Part shown: positions 36,318 to 49,159 of the stretch, in pieces | Position numbering within the stretch: position 1 is the first letter of the stretch | Layout of the letters: every line of letters starts with the position of its first letter | NCBI GenBank assembly: GCA_963277665.1 | Contig: OY728158.1 | Span: 598,386,818 to 598,450,817 of the forward strand | DNA from: Viscum album | Lineage: Eukaryota; Streptophyta; Magnoliopsida; Santalales; Viscaceae | Direction: 5' to 3' | Length of the DNA stretch: 64,000 nucleotides | The notes under the pieces: model-generated | Databases searched by the model: none | What the model saw: the letters and a program-made list of their open reading frames with translations, nothing else | What the model was told of the DNA's origin: nothing | Made by a program: the position numbers and the translations under genes

Positions 36318-38498
36318 TGTAAGAACATAGTTATTTCTTTGAGGTATGGATATTTCCTTTTCTGTTTATAATTATGAAAATAGGGAAAAATTGTTCAAGG
36401 GTTGTCTGAAGGCCTGTTACACAACATGAATGGGATATACGCATCGTGTACTTATAGGTGCACACCATGTATGTTTGGGTACATGCCATATAATCCTAGT
36501 ACATAGCCATGTAATGGTCTAGTAAGAAATTTTATAGACATTGTTTGTAGTCTCAAGTACACATTGTGTACTTTCTTATTGATTAAAATGCCTAGTTGTG
36601 TCATTTTTTGTGAAAATGGACATGGATTATCCTAGGTTAATGAACAAGTAGTGTCAGACCTTTAATCTAATCTTGATTGATCATCCAAACCCCATTTTTT
36701 TCCATTAGTTGTGTTTGAACCCAATCGGTAAGCTCTTGATTCCTCTTGATCCATTCTTCGTGATTTTCTTTCTCAATGAAGTTATTTAAGGTTTAGAATT
36801 TATATTCATTTTATTGATATATGTCATTATATCTTGAATTTCAGGTTAAGGCTAGATGAGGAGAGTATTACCATGATGAGGTAGGTGGTCTTGTACCTTT
36901 CATTGACTATCGAGTTTATTATATATGTCGATGTTCTACGCACCCACTTTTAGGGAATCGCGTGATTGAATAATGAACCATGTTATTTACTATTGATGAT
37001 TATGTAATTAATTAGATGACTTGAAAGAATTTTTAGGGTTGTGAACCTTGATTTAGGGCCACTCCAAGGGTGTGTTTCCCTTGGATAGTCATTTGACTGA
37101 GAATACCTAAGAGGCTTGACTTGAATTCCCATTCTTGGGTTGTTAAAAATGTATTGCTCATTATGTGAATTTCCCACAAGAGATACTTGTTATATTGATC
37201 CTTTTAAATGTTTAAATTATATAATAGGCTTTGTATGTGTTTTTCCAATGTGAGTTATCCTTGTTTTACCAAGTAATAGTTTAATTTACATGTGTTGGTT
37301 ATTATATAATCTATTCCCACATGAGTTGATTATTTCAAATCCATGTGATAGTTTAATTCACATGTGTTGCTTTTGAGATGTATTTTCATATTGAAATAAA
37401 TGATAAAAATAGGTAATTATCAATGGGAAAGCCATGGTCTAGGTTAAAATACAAGGTCGGGCTCTTGTGAATAATTGAATCTTATATACCTTAGGTGAAC
37501 CAGTGTCTCAGATAAAAGATAATGGACGGGATCGAGAGGTTAATTATGAAAAGTTCATGACTGAGCGATGAATAGGGTGGTCAGGCTCATTGAGTGTTAT
37601 TTAAAATTTTGAACGAGTCTAGTATCCAATGAAGGATACCAACACCGAGCTCTATTGTAAAATGATTAAATGATTATTTGGTCACGATTTGATGGTTACA
37701 TTTATACTTGGGTTCGTCAGGCCTAGGTCGGGCCATGATAATTATTTTTATAATCCAACAGAATTGAATAATAAAATAGAATGAAATATTATGCATCTTC
37801 CAATCCAAAGCACATGCTCTGATTCATTCTTCACTTGTACTTGGTTACATTGTCTTATGAGACCTCTATTATGCTTAATTCTGAGTACCTTCTGGTTTAC
37901 TACATCCACTATTGTACACTGCCTATTATATATATCCACTTACAGATTGGAACAAACCTTTGTGGGTACCTATTGGGATTTATTCTCACACCCTATTTGG
38001 GTCATTCTTTTGGTCCCAAATAGATTATATGATTATAGGTGTTGATCAAGGAAATTTATATGCTACACGTACATGATGTGCTGCATAGGAACATGAGAGA
38101 ATAGGAACAAGCCAAGGATTTTTATGATTCTTATATTAAGTTTTTATTTTTGTTCTTTTGAAACATATATTGTGAATTATTGCAGTGCACCTATTTTGTC
38201 TGTTTTCATAGAACATTACATGTTGCATCATCTTTTTGATGAAATGATTCTTCATTATTTATCTTATCATTCTTCTATTATTTACATCAGTTGTCTGTTT
38301 TCTAATGATTCCTTTATTATATTATTATTTATTACATTGTGATTCACTCTTCCAATGAGGGCACAGTTTCCCTACTATCACACCAAGTCCCTCGCTACTA
38401 ATCAGAAGCCTCTGGAATTTGGGGAAATTTTCTTGAGGCCATGTGTCCAACCAAGTACGGGGCACCAGTTGAGTGGCATCCAGATCCGGGATGTTACA
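36318..38498 (+). repeat. Array LTR 1 (5' LTR of G2)
   Basis: From TGTAAGAACATAG to ATGTTACA. Colinear with 44452-46630. It carries GTACAC-type palindromes (36557-36571, GTACACATTGTGTAC; a variant at about 36439-36452) and a TATA stretch. Left flank TAATA; no matching right flank, because the third LTR is truncated. Confidence 0.9.
37927..37935 (+). promoter_or_regulatory. Likely TATA box, array LTR 1
   Basis: TATATATAT followed by CCACT and preceded by CACTATTGTACA; the same context occurs in LTR 2 at 46057-46065. Confidence 0.55.
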
Positions 38499-38513
38499 AA
38501 GTGGTATCAGAGG
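38499..38513 (+). other. G2 primer binding site
   Basis: AAGTGGTATCAGAGG directly after the LTR. TGGTATCAGAG matches the 3' end complement of plant initiator tRNA-Met. Confidence 0.9.
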
Positions 38514-39808
38514 ATTTGTTTTTCTATTTTTCTTTATTATTCTGTGAAAATAGCCAGATAAAGAAATGAAAGGGATTTGGCACTAATATTTGCCTGAGAG
38601 TAGCTACCCTATGTACAGGGTTAAGCCAAAATACCTCAAATGAAATTATAATTTTTTGATTTTGAGCTTTTACAGATGATTTTATTTCACCATTGGGTGA
38701 CATACTTGTTTTTTACTATTATTATTGATATCATTTTGTTTCAGTTTTTTGCAATCCAATGAGATGAGGGCATGCCATCTCAAGAATCATATAGGCACTT
38801 GTTAGAGATCACATGGCATGAGTTCTTCCCATTCCATTTAGTAGAATTACATATTGAATGTTTTTTTGATAGATGTCTACAAGATATGCATGTTGCTTTG
38901 ATAATTACCATGATAGATATGCCATCTGTTGTGATATGTGTATTGGTTAATGTTATCATTGAATTGGATGGATTCCAAAATTGTGTCCCTAATTAGTATG
39001 ATCCCTCTTGGGTTGGAATTTTTTGTATCATGTTTTTTACATGGGATATATATTGTGTGGTTATGGGATATATGTGGAAGAAAATCTTTGATTTGTGGGA
39101 AGTATGGTCCCCCACAGATCAGAATTTGGAACACTGTTACTTTATTTTTCAAAAATAGGGGTTATGAAGAAGTTTCATATGCTTAATGTCTAGAAACCCA
39201 AACAATACGGTGTGTGATGATATGAACACACAACATGTATTATTTTGTTCGAGAAGAAAATAACATTTTCAAGTACATGTTGTGTACTCTGAGTACACGT
39301 CGTGTGGTAGATGGCCATGTCATCGGTCGTGTGAGAGAAAACACGAGTTGTTTATTTTTGATCAGAAAATGTCATGTACCTTATGTAAACCCCATGTAGT
39401 TTCGCATATATAGACCCGTGTAGATCTGGCCATGTAAAAGTACATGGCTAGGAGGGATGACTCAAGTACACATCGTGTGTCTGCCTAACACGTCGTGTAC
39501 CTAGGACATGAACATGACCAAGGCGGTCAAAGTTACACCCCAAGTAAAAATTTAAGGGGATACACTATGTTTAGGTTTGACGCACTGTGTACCTGGATTG
39601 TTTATAGGCCTAGGCTCGTGGAAGTATAGACTCGGGTAGGATATTTAATGCACACACTGTGTAGTTTTTCTACATGTTGTTTACTCCTACTTTGTGAAAT
39701 TTTTGAGGATTTTTTCTCCAATTTAGTTCTTTCTCTCTTGAAATGCGTAACTTGATGAATAATATTCTACTAAGGTTTGTGTTCTGTAATTTATAGAGCA
39801 ATTCCACC
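38514..39808 (+). other. G2 leader with palindromic motifs
   Basis: A 1.3-kb leader between primer site and gag, colinear with 46646-47930 in G3. Its short open frames (38772-38996, 38938-39186) are not kept as proteins in G3. From 39260 to 39670 it is crowded with GTACACG-like half-sites and dyads (for example 39273-39287, GTACATGTTGTGTAC, and 39293 onward). Confidence 0.75.
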
Positions 39809-40870
39809 ATGCCGACCTCCAATGTTATTCCATGAGGGTGGAAATGATCATACCCCGAAGGTGGTAGTCCATGGGAAATAAATAGATCCTCCGGTTGTTC
39901 GAGTTTTAGCACCAGCTGTTATACCAAATGAAGGTTCTAATTCACTTTTCCCTGAAGGATTTATGAGGTTCATTCAAACATTTCAAGGAGAACCACATTC
40001 TTCCATGTCTATGGTAGAACTGACACGAGTGTTCCAAAAGCAGTCTATGTTCATGTTTTCTGGGGAAGGTTGAACATAGGATGTTGAGTCACGGATAGAG
40101 GAAATTTCTTTTATATTTGATCATATCGATACGTCTCTTGAAAGGAGGGTCAATCTCATGACTTATATGTTGCACGATTCCTCCAAGATATGGTCGGATG
40201 TTACCACATAGATTGATTATTAACAGGACATGGCATGGGAATATTTTTAGATAGTCTTCTATGATTACTGTTATCCCAAGACATTAATGGCTGACAAAGA
40301 CCATGATTTTATGCATCTATAGTAGGGTGCTCTGTCACTTATGGATTACTCTGCCCACATTACTAAGCTCCAGTACTTTGCACCTATTCTGATTGGTGAT
40401 GATCTATTAATGGCTAGGTGGTTAAAGGATGGTATCAGGTAGGACATCCACTCATAATTGAATATCTTCTGGTTGGCTATTGTATCTGTAATAGTAAACT
40501 AGGTGCTGATTATCGAGTGTAATCAAAGGGAATATGGAGGTGCGAGTCTGGGCAGTTCAACATGGAGATCTGGTACTATTTCGACCTGTAGCAGGAAGCG
40601 TCATCTTGAGATTACAAGGGGCGAATCTAGTACTCAGAATGTATCTTTTGGTTGCAAGGTGAGGTGCTTATGATGTGGAATAATTGGGAATACTAGTGAT
40701 CGGTGCCCGATGGACCCATTAATGTGTCGAGCTTGCATCAAGATGGGCTATTTTCAGTGTTTCTATAAGATGTTTCCTCCATCATCTAGTGAGAGAGGTT
40801 CTCCACAACCCCATGTTCTGGAGTAGGGTCAGCACATCTCACGAGTCAGAGAAATAGAATACATCTGGAT
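39809..40870 (+). pseudogene. G2 gag
   Basis: The probable start ATG is 39809 (MPTSNVIP), soon followed by a TGA. The gag core is recognisable: FDHIDTSLERRVNLMTYML, DSSKIWSD, MAWEYF, and LSLMDYSAHITKLQYFAPIL. Near 40660-40770 are two zinc knuckle relics: CGIIGNTSDRC, with the His changed to Asn, and CRACIKMGYFQC. Many stops (for example at 40069 and 40207). Confidence 0.8.
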
Positions 40871-41019
40871 GAATTGGTGGTCATGGCCTTGGTATCCATA
40901 CCCCAATATTTCAGAAACACTAGGTCAGTTCATATCAGGGTATCCAGGCAGTGTCTCAAGGCCGTAGTATAGGTTGGACTTATGTGGTGTAATAGACCCA
41001 GTAGAAGCATGATCCTGAA

Positions 41020-44000
41020 CCTTCTACTATCAAAGTTATTATTCTAGTAACATCCATTTTAGATTCTTCACTCTTTTATACAGGGGTTTCCCATACTTTC
41101 TCATATATTTTCATTGTGGAGATCCTAGGGCTATGTATTTTTACATATGATGATGTTATGAAACTAGACACTCTGTAAGGGATTGGAACGGTAGGTATGA
41201 GATAGTGCAAGGAGTTCCCCCTTGCAATTTGTGGGTGTCACTTCATTTAGGATCTCTATGTATTAGATATTACAGGCTTAGATGTCATACTCGGAATGGA
41301 CTGGCTAGTTTCCTTTCAGGACATTGTTGATTGATATCACCACATGGTGAATTTCACATCACTAGATGGTGGATTATTTTTACACAAGGAAGAGTGGAAT
41401 TTCTAGGCATGTTGATCTGGACCCCAACATCATGGGTTGAGTGGGATGATATTATATATTTCCTTTTTATATCTGGATGAACAGGAGACACATCAGATAA
41501 ATATTCCTTGAGTGGTTGATCATTTCAAGGATGTATTCCCAAACAACTTTTCAGTTTTACCCCTAGTAAGAGAGGTAGATATCCTTATCTAATTAGTACC
41601 AGGAGCTTCATTGGTATCTATTCCTCCTTATAGGATGGCTACAATGGAGTTATAAGAGCTCAAGAAGTATCTATAAGATTTGGAGTCTAAGGGTGTCATC
41701 CAGCCAAGTACTTATCATTGGGGTTCACCGGTACTTTTTGTGAAAAGGTGCATGGTACCCTCAGGTTATGCATGGATTATCATAAACTGAACTAATTTAA
41801 GGTTAAGAATAGGTATCCTCTATCGCAAATAGATGATATCTTCAATAATATCCAAGTATCTCAGGTATTATATAAGATATATTTGAGATCTTTTTGTCAT
41901 CAAGTGCATGTTAGATCATCATCCATACCTCGCATAGCCTTTCGTAGCATATATGTGCTATATGAGTATTTTTTATGTTGTTCGATCTCAAGAATGCACC
42001 TATAGTCATTATGTAACTAATGAATCAAGTGTTACATAATTATCTTGACTCATTCGTTGTGGTTTTTGAGGATGATATCTTAATGTATTCTCATACTCAA
42101 CATGACTATGACACCCATCTTGATATCATTTTGAGTACACTGAGAGAGAATTAGTTATATACTACGCTCACAATGTGCCACTTCTGGATGGATCAGATTC
42201 ACTTCCTGTGTCACTTCATCTTGAATAAAATAGTATCAGTGAACCTAGAGAAGGTGAGATCAGTAGTTACCTGGGAGTATCCCAAGAATGTATTTGAGGT
42301 GAAGAGTTTTTGAGGGATAGCTAGTTACTACAGGTTTTTCATAACAGACTTCTCATGATTAGCAGTGTGATGAACGTCTTGAAAAAGAAGGGTGTGAAGT
42401 ACGTATGGTCATATTCATGTGAGATGGTATTTCAGAAGCTGAAATGGATATTAACATCAGTGTTGATACTGAATTTTCTAGATTCATGAAAGATTTACAT
42501 TGTGTATTGTGATGCATCAGGTATCGGGCTGGGAGTAGTTCTTATGCTGGGGGGGAGTTGTTTCATACAGGATTTAGTAGTTGACACCACAGGTGAGGAA
42601 CTATCTGACTCGGGATCTTGAATTTTCCATGGTTGTTCATGACTTACGTTGTTGAAGAAATTACTTATTGGGAGAGCATTTTGTGGTGTACACAGACCAC
42701 AAAATTCTCAATTACATTTCTACTCAGTGTGATCTGAATCTGAGGCTACAAAGATGGGTGGAATACCTTCAGTCCTTTGACTTAAATCTAGCATACATGC
42801 CTAGGAAAGGCAATGTAGTGACTGATGCACTGAGTAGCAGGACTCAAAAATAAGTAGTGCAGTAATCCTATAGCGAGTTATAGCTGATGGCATTGTTCCC
42901 TGAGATTCATCTAGAGGTGCACGATAGGCAGGGGTTGACTTTTCTTACATCCTTAGTTGTTACATCTATATTACTAGATATAGTGAAGATGAATCATCTA
43001 TAAGATTCCAAAATCCTAGTTCTACGAGAGAGTATGTTAGGATAGGACCCTTCTCTGGGTTGGACGATAAGCGAGGATGAGGTTATTCGTTTATAGGGTC
43101 ACGTATGGGATTCAACAGACATGCACGATGAGTATGTGGTATTTTCATGCTTCGATTTGGGTAGTGCATCCCGGTTTCACCAAGATGTATCAGGATTAAC
43201 ATCATCAGTACTGGTGGCCAGGTATGAGGGGATATGCAGCTGGCTTTTTCAGGAGATATTCCACCTGTTAGCAGGTTTAGGCAGAACACCAAAGACCAGC
43301 AAGATTTTTGTATCAGCTACCCAATCTAAAGTGGAAGTGTAATGACATCACAATGAATTTTGTGAAGGTTTTAATAAGGTCACCATGAGGTAATGATGTA
43401 GTATGGGTTGTGGTTTAAATTCTGAAAAAGGTTTAACATTTCTTTCTGATCAAGGAAACCTTCAATGTTTATGATCTTGAGAGTCTTTACATCTAGGAGA
43501 TTGTATGACTACATGGGGTTCCTCATTCTATCATTTCAGATATAGATTCCCATTTTACTTCTCATTTCTAGAAAGGGATATAGAGGTATTTGGGTACAGA
43601 GGTTCTTTTGATCATATCTTACCACCCCTAGATAGATGTCCAGTCAAAGCGTATGATTCAGGTGTTATAGGACATGTTTCGGGCATGTGTCAAATATTTT
43701 GGGAGTTCCAGGGTGACACACATACCCCTTGCTGAGTCTCCTACAAGAAAATATTATAGTATACTATTAATATGGTTCCATATGGTACTTTGTATGGTAG
43801 TCCATACTGATCACCCCTGTGTTGGCTGGAGGTAAGAGAGTCAGGGATGCTAGGACCTCACCTTGTCCAAGAGACCATTGAGAAGGTTCAGTTGATTCGG
43901 TAGTGGATGAATAATGCAAAATATTTTCAAAAATATTATTTCAATCACCATGTATGACCTTTGGATTTTTAGTTCGTGGATCTAGTTTTCTTATCTATCG

Positions 44001-44420
44001 CACCATGGTTGGGACAGAAAAGGATCATGAGACAAGGTAATCTTTCACCAAGATACGTTTGTCCGTTTGAGAATCTGGAGAGGGTTGGGTCAGTTGCCTA
44101 CCAATTGCAGTAACCTTAGAGTCAGATGGCTACACATGATGTATTCTATGTTTCTTAGTTTCAACATAACTTTTTGGACCCATCTCACACTTTTAATCTT
44201 ATGAAAGTGGAGATGTAGGAAGATTCATCCTTTGAGGAGCATCCCATTCATATTGTGGATCGTAGCACGAAGGTTCTCCCTAGCAGGTCTGGTCCTTTGG
44301 TATGGGTTCTATGGAAGCATAATCGAGTGCAATACAATACTTGGGAGAGGGAGTCCAACATTCAATTCCAATTTCCTGAGTTATTATATAATGTTCCTTC
44401 ACAACCATTAGAAGGGCAAT
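41020..44420 (+). pseudogene. G2 pol (protease to chromodomain)
   Basis: Protease near 41040-41410: the DTGASH-like site reads YTGVSHTF (Asp to Tyr); DVILGMDWLVSF marks its end. RT about 41600-42330: PYRMATMEL, LESKGVIQPS, and FEDDILMYSHTQHD near 42065 keeping the Asp pair. RNase H about 42440-42850: CDASGIGLG, a TDHK motif (YTDHKILNYI) and VVTDALSS are intact. Integrase about 42900-44150 is badly broken, and no complete DDE set is seen. The chromodomain at 44230-44400 is well kept (EEHPIHIVDRSTKVL, LVWVLWKHNRV, WERES). Stops and shifts throughout, but the RNase H and chromodomain segments remain open. Confidence 0.85.
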
Positions 44421-44441
44421 TCGAGGAAGAATTGCTTTTTG

Positions 44442-44447
44442 GGGGAT
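44442..44447 (+). other. G2 polypurine tract (short)
   Basis: GGGGGA before the TGTT that precedes LTR 2; shorter than the G1 and G3 tracts because upstream purines are now T. Confidence 0.6.
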
Positions 44448-44451
44448 GTTT

Positions 44452-46630
44452 GTAAGAACTTGGTTCTTCCTTTGTGGGGTGGATCTTTCCTTTTATATTT
44501 ATAATTAAGGTAAAAAGGAAATGAGTTAAAGGGATGGATATAGGCTTGTTACATGATGTGATTGGGAACTACACGTTGTGTACTTATAGGCACACTTTGT
44601 GTATGTTTAGCAACAGACCATGTAATCCTGGTACATAGAAATGTAATGGTCTGGAAAGAAACTGTACGGACACAACATGTACTCTCAAATACATGTTGTG
44701 TACTTTTTTATTGATTAAAATGTAAAGTAGTGTCATTTTTGTGAAAACGGATAGGGTCTCTCCCATGTTGATGAACAAGTAGCACTAGACCTTCAATCCC
44801 TTCCTAATTGATCATCCAAACCTCATTTCCTTTACCGTATATTGCATTTGAACCTGTTCATTATGCTATCAATTCCTCTTGAGATGTTAATCGTGATTTT
44901 TACTCTCAATGAAATTATTTAAGGTTGATAGTTTATCATTATTTTGTAGATCTATGTCGTTCTATCTTGAATTAGAGGTTAAGGCTAGATGAGAAGAGTT
45001 GTACTGCAAAGAGGTCGGTGGTCTTGTGGCTTTTGTTTATTATCGAGTTGATTATATATTTCAAAGTGACGAACGCCAACTTTTAGGGTGTTGATTGATT
45101 AAATAATGAACCATGCTATTTTTTATTGATGATTAGGTAATTAAATATATGATTTGAATGCATGTTTTGGGTTGTGAACCTTGATTTAGGGCCACATCGT
45201 GGGTGTGTTTCCCATGGATGACCATTTGGCCAACAATTATTATGAGGCTTGACTTGAATTATCATTATTGGGTTGTTAAAAATGTATTGTTCATTAGATT
45301 AATTTCATATATGAGATACTTATATGTTAATACTTATCAATTTTTAAATTTTATAATAGGGTTCCTATATGTTTTTCCCATGTGAGTTATCCTTCTTTAA
45401 CCATGTAATATTTTAATTTGCATGTGTTGGTTATTATGTAAACTTTTTCCACATGAGTTGATTATTTTAAATCCATGTGATAGTTTAAGTCACATGTGTT
45501 TCTTTTGAGATGGAATGTGAAATTTAATTAAATGATAAAAAGAGGTAATTAGAAATGAGTGATCTATATTATCTGTTAAAAGACAATGTCGGGCTCAAGT
45601 GACAAACTGCATCATATATACCTTGGGTAAACCATTGTCTCGATTAAAATATAATGGATGGGATCGAGAGGTTAATTATGTAAAGTTCGTGAGCGAGCCA
45701 CGGAGAGGTTGGTCAGTCTCATTGAGTCTTTTTTAAAATGTTGATCAAACCTAGGATATATTGAGGGACACCCAGGGTGGGCTCTATTATAAAATGATTA
45801 AATGATTATTATTTCACGATTTGAGAGTTAATTTTATACGGGGGGGTCATTGGGCCTAGTCCAGACCTCAATATTTTTTATAATCTAATGTAATTGAAAA
45901 ATAAAATAAAGTGACAAATGAAATGTCTTCCAATCCAAAGAATAATCTTGCATTCAGTCTTCATTTGTTCTTGGTTACACTGTCTTCTGATATGTCTATT
46001 GTTCTTACTTTTGAGTACATTCTAGTTTACATCTTACACTATTGTACAATTCTTGCTATATATATCCACTGAAAAATTGGCAAGGACCCTGGGTGGTTGC
46101 CTACTGGGATTTAGTATCACACCCTATTTGGGTTGTGCTTTTGGGACCAAACTAATTATATGATTGCAAGTGTTGATCAGGGTAAGATTCCTATTATAGG
46201 TACTTGATGTCCTGCATAGGAATATGAGAGCATGGGACCGAGATAAGGCTTTTAATGGTTCTTAGATTCTTTTGTTTTTTTTGTTCTTTTAGAACAACTA
46301 TTGTCTATTATTTTAGTGTACCTATTTTTGTTATTTTTCAAAGAATATATCATGTTGCATCATCTTTTGTATGGAATGATACTTGGCTATTTATCTTATC
46401 AACCTTCCAGTGTTTAATTCGGTTGTATGTTTTATACTACTTCCATTATTGTATTATTATTTATTTCACTGTGTTACACTCTGCCAATGAGGGCATAGTT
46501 TCCCCACTATCACACATAGGACCCCATTTCTAGTTGTAAGCCTTTGGAATTTGGAGAAATGCGCTTGAGTCTATAAGTCCAACTGAGTACGGGGCCCCAA
46601 TTGAGTGGCATCTGGTTCTGGAATTTGACA
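44452..46630 (+). repeat. Array LTR 2 (shared by G2 and G3)
   Basis: From TGTAAGAACTTGG to AATTTGACA. It serves as 3' LTR of G2 and 5' LTR of G3, with purine tract on one side and primer site on the other. It is colinear with LTR 1, roughly 75-80% alike by eye. Confidence 0.9.
46057..46065 (+). promoter_or_regulatory. Likely TATA box, array LTR 2
   Basis: TATATATAT followed by CCACT, at the same place as in LTR 1. Confidence 0.55.
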
Positions 46631-46645
46631 AAGTGGTATCAGAGG
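46631..46645 (+). other. G3 primer binding site
   Basis: AAGTGGTATCAGAGG, identical to that of G2. Confidence 0.9.
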
Positions 46646-47930
46646 ATTTTTATTTTCTGGTTTTCTTTATTGTTGGGATATAATATACATAGATGGAAAT
46701 TCAAGGGATTTGGTACTAATTTGTGCATGGGTTTAGCTATCCTGTGTGTAGGGTTATACCAAATTACCTTCAATAAAGTTGTAATTTTTGGATTTTGAGC
46801 TATCATAGTTGATTCGATTCCACTATTGAGTGACTCACTTGTTTTATACTGTTATTATTGATATCATTATGGTTCTATTATGTTGAAACCAAATTAGATT
46901 ATGGTATTCAATCTCATGCATCATATAGTAACTTTTTAGAAATAAAATGCCATGAATTCTTGGCATGCCATTTTGGAGCATTACTAATTTCATGTTGTTG
47001 TGATAGATGTCATGCTAGATATGAATTATGTTGTAATAATTACCATGATAGATATGTCTGTTGTTGTGATATGTGTTTCAGTACATGTTATGGTTAAATT
47101 GGATGGATTCAAGACATTGGTCCCTGAGGAGTATGGTCCCTCTTGGATCAAAAATTTGGTGGATCATGTTTCTTCCATGGGATATAGATTGTGTTGTTAT
47201 GTACTATATATGGATTCCAAGATTTTATTTGTGGGGAGTATGGGCCATCACGGATCATAATTTGGCACACTGTTGCCTTATTTTGAAAAAATATCGGTTC
47301 CAGGGAGTTTTTTTACGCTTACTGTCTGGAAACCCAAACAACACGTCCTATGATGCTATGAACACATTCCATGTGTTCTACAGTTTGGGAAGAAAAGAAA
47401 TTTTTAAAGTACATGTCGTGTGGTAGATGACCATGTCACTGACCATGTGAGAGAAAATCCGAGTTGTTGATTTTTGATCAGAACACACTGTGTACCTGAT
47501 GTACACCCAGGGTAGTTTTACAGAGGCAGATCCATGTGGCTCTGACCATGTAAAAATATATGGCTAGGAGGGAAGGCCCGAGTACACGCCATGTGACAGC
47601 CCGGCAGGCCATGTACCTAGGAAATTAACATGACTGAGGGAGGCAGTGTTACATACCATGTGATAATTTAAGGGGACACATCATGTTTAGGTTTGACATG
47701 TCGTGTACCTGTAATGTTTACACGCCTAGGCCGGTGGAAGTACATGACCGAGTATGAGCTTTAGTGTACACGCCATGTAGTTTTTCTACACGTCGTTTAC
47801 TTTTATTTTGTGAACTTTTTTAGGCTTCTTTTCTCTTATTTAGTTCTTTCCCTCTTGAATTGCTTACCTTGATGAGTAATATAGTACTGAGGTGTGTATG
47901 TTGGACTTTATAGAGAATTGACACCACAAA
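46646..47930 (+). other. G3 leader with palindromic motifs
   Basis: Matches the G2 leader. GTACATGTCGTGTGG (47409 onward) and further TACACGCC/TACACGTCGT half-sites to 47800. The gag start seen in G2 (ATGCCG) has decayed to ACAAAA near 47925. Confidence 0.75.
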
Positions 47931-48960
47931 AAAATACAGTAGTATTACAAGAGGGTGGCGATGAACATATCCTAGATGTGTTAGTCTAGGGGATACAAAT
48001 GGATCCTCCATCTATTCCAGTTGTAGCACTATCTGTTATACTGGAAAAAAGTGATGATCAAATTTTCTGTGAAGGCTTTATGAGGTTCATGAAAACCTTT
48101 CAAGGAGCACCACGGCCTACCACGTCTATGGAAGAACAGAAATGAGTGTTCTAGTAGCAGCATCCACCCATGTTTTCTAGGGAAGGTGGACCATAGGATA
48201 AAGATTCATGGCTAGAGGCCTTGTTATCGATATTCGAGCATCTCAAGATGCCTTATAAAAGGAGGGTCAATCTCTTGACTTATATGATATGTGATTCCAC
48301 CAAGAGGTGGTGGGATGTAAACACACAAACAAATAATTAGTGGTACATGGCATGGGAAGATATTTAGACCGTATTCATGACTACTTCTATCCCCAGATGC
48401 TGAGGACTGACAAATCCTGTGAGTTTATACATTTGTAAAAGGAACTCTATCAGTTATGGATTACTTTTCATGCTTTACTAAGCTCCATCACTTCGCACCT
48501 ATTCTGATGGGTGAAGATCTGTCAAAATCTAGAAGATTCAAGGATTTTATCAGGTACGACATCAACTCATAGGTCAATATATTTCCAATGACTACTGTAA
48601 CTGCTATAGTGAACTAAGAACTTATTATTAAGTAATATCGGAGTGAATATGGAGGTGTGAGCCTGGGTGATTTAGCACTGAGAGATGGTACTATTTTGAA
48701 TGGTAGAAGGAAGTGTCGTCTCAATCTTACACGAAGTGAATCTAGTAATCATAATGTATCTTATGGATGAAATGTGAGGTGCTTCCAATGTGGAATAATT
48801 TTTTATATTTAACCTTAGTGCTTGATGGTCCCAGTTGAGTGTTGATCTTGCAGAATGATGGGCCATTTATAGAATTTCTGAAGGACATTTCAACCAGAAT
48901 CTAGTGAGAGAGGGTATGCACTAACTTTAGGTTCAGTATCAAGTTCAACAGCATCTCACC
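47931..48960 (+). pseudogene. G3 gag
   Basis: Colinear with G2 gag: MRFMKTFQGAPRP near 48080, then RRVNLLTYMICDSTKRWWD (48264 onward) and MAWED. The first zinc knuckle near 48785 keeps only its first two Cys (VRCFQCGIIF). There is no start codon at the expected place and stops are frequent. Confidence 0.75.
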
Positions 48961-49159
48961 ATTCACAGAACTAGAATACATTAGGTCGATCATGCCGAAG
49001 TGGTGGTTGTGGTTGTGGAAGTTAGACACCAGGATTTCAGCGATTGTAGGGTGGGTCAGCTTAGGGTATCCAAGTAGTGTCTCAGGGATAAAGTATAGGT
49101 CAGACTTATGCAGTACATCAGACCCATTAGAAGTAGGATCTCGTACCTTCTACTGTTAT

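Noticed and set aside
37791..38045. + strand frames within array LTR 1
   Set aside because: They span the likely TATA box and transcription start of the LTR, and the matching place in LTR 2 has no comparable frame.
38772..39186. Open frames in the G2 leader that might be an extra gene
   Set aside because: The G3 leader is colinear, but the frames are not kept: lengths and frames differ, as expected for non-coding leader DNA.
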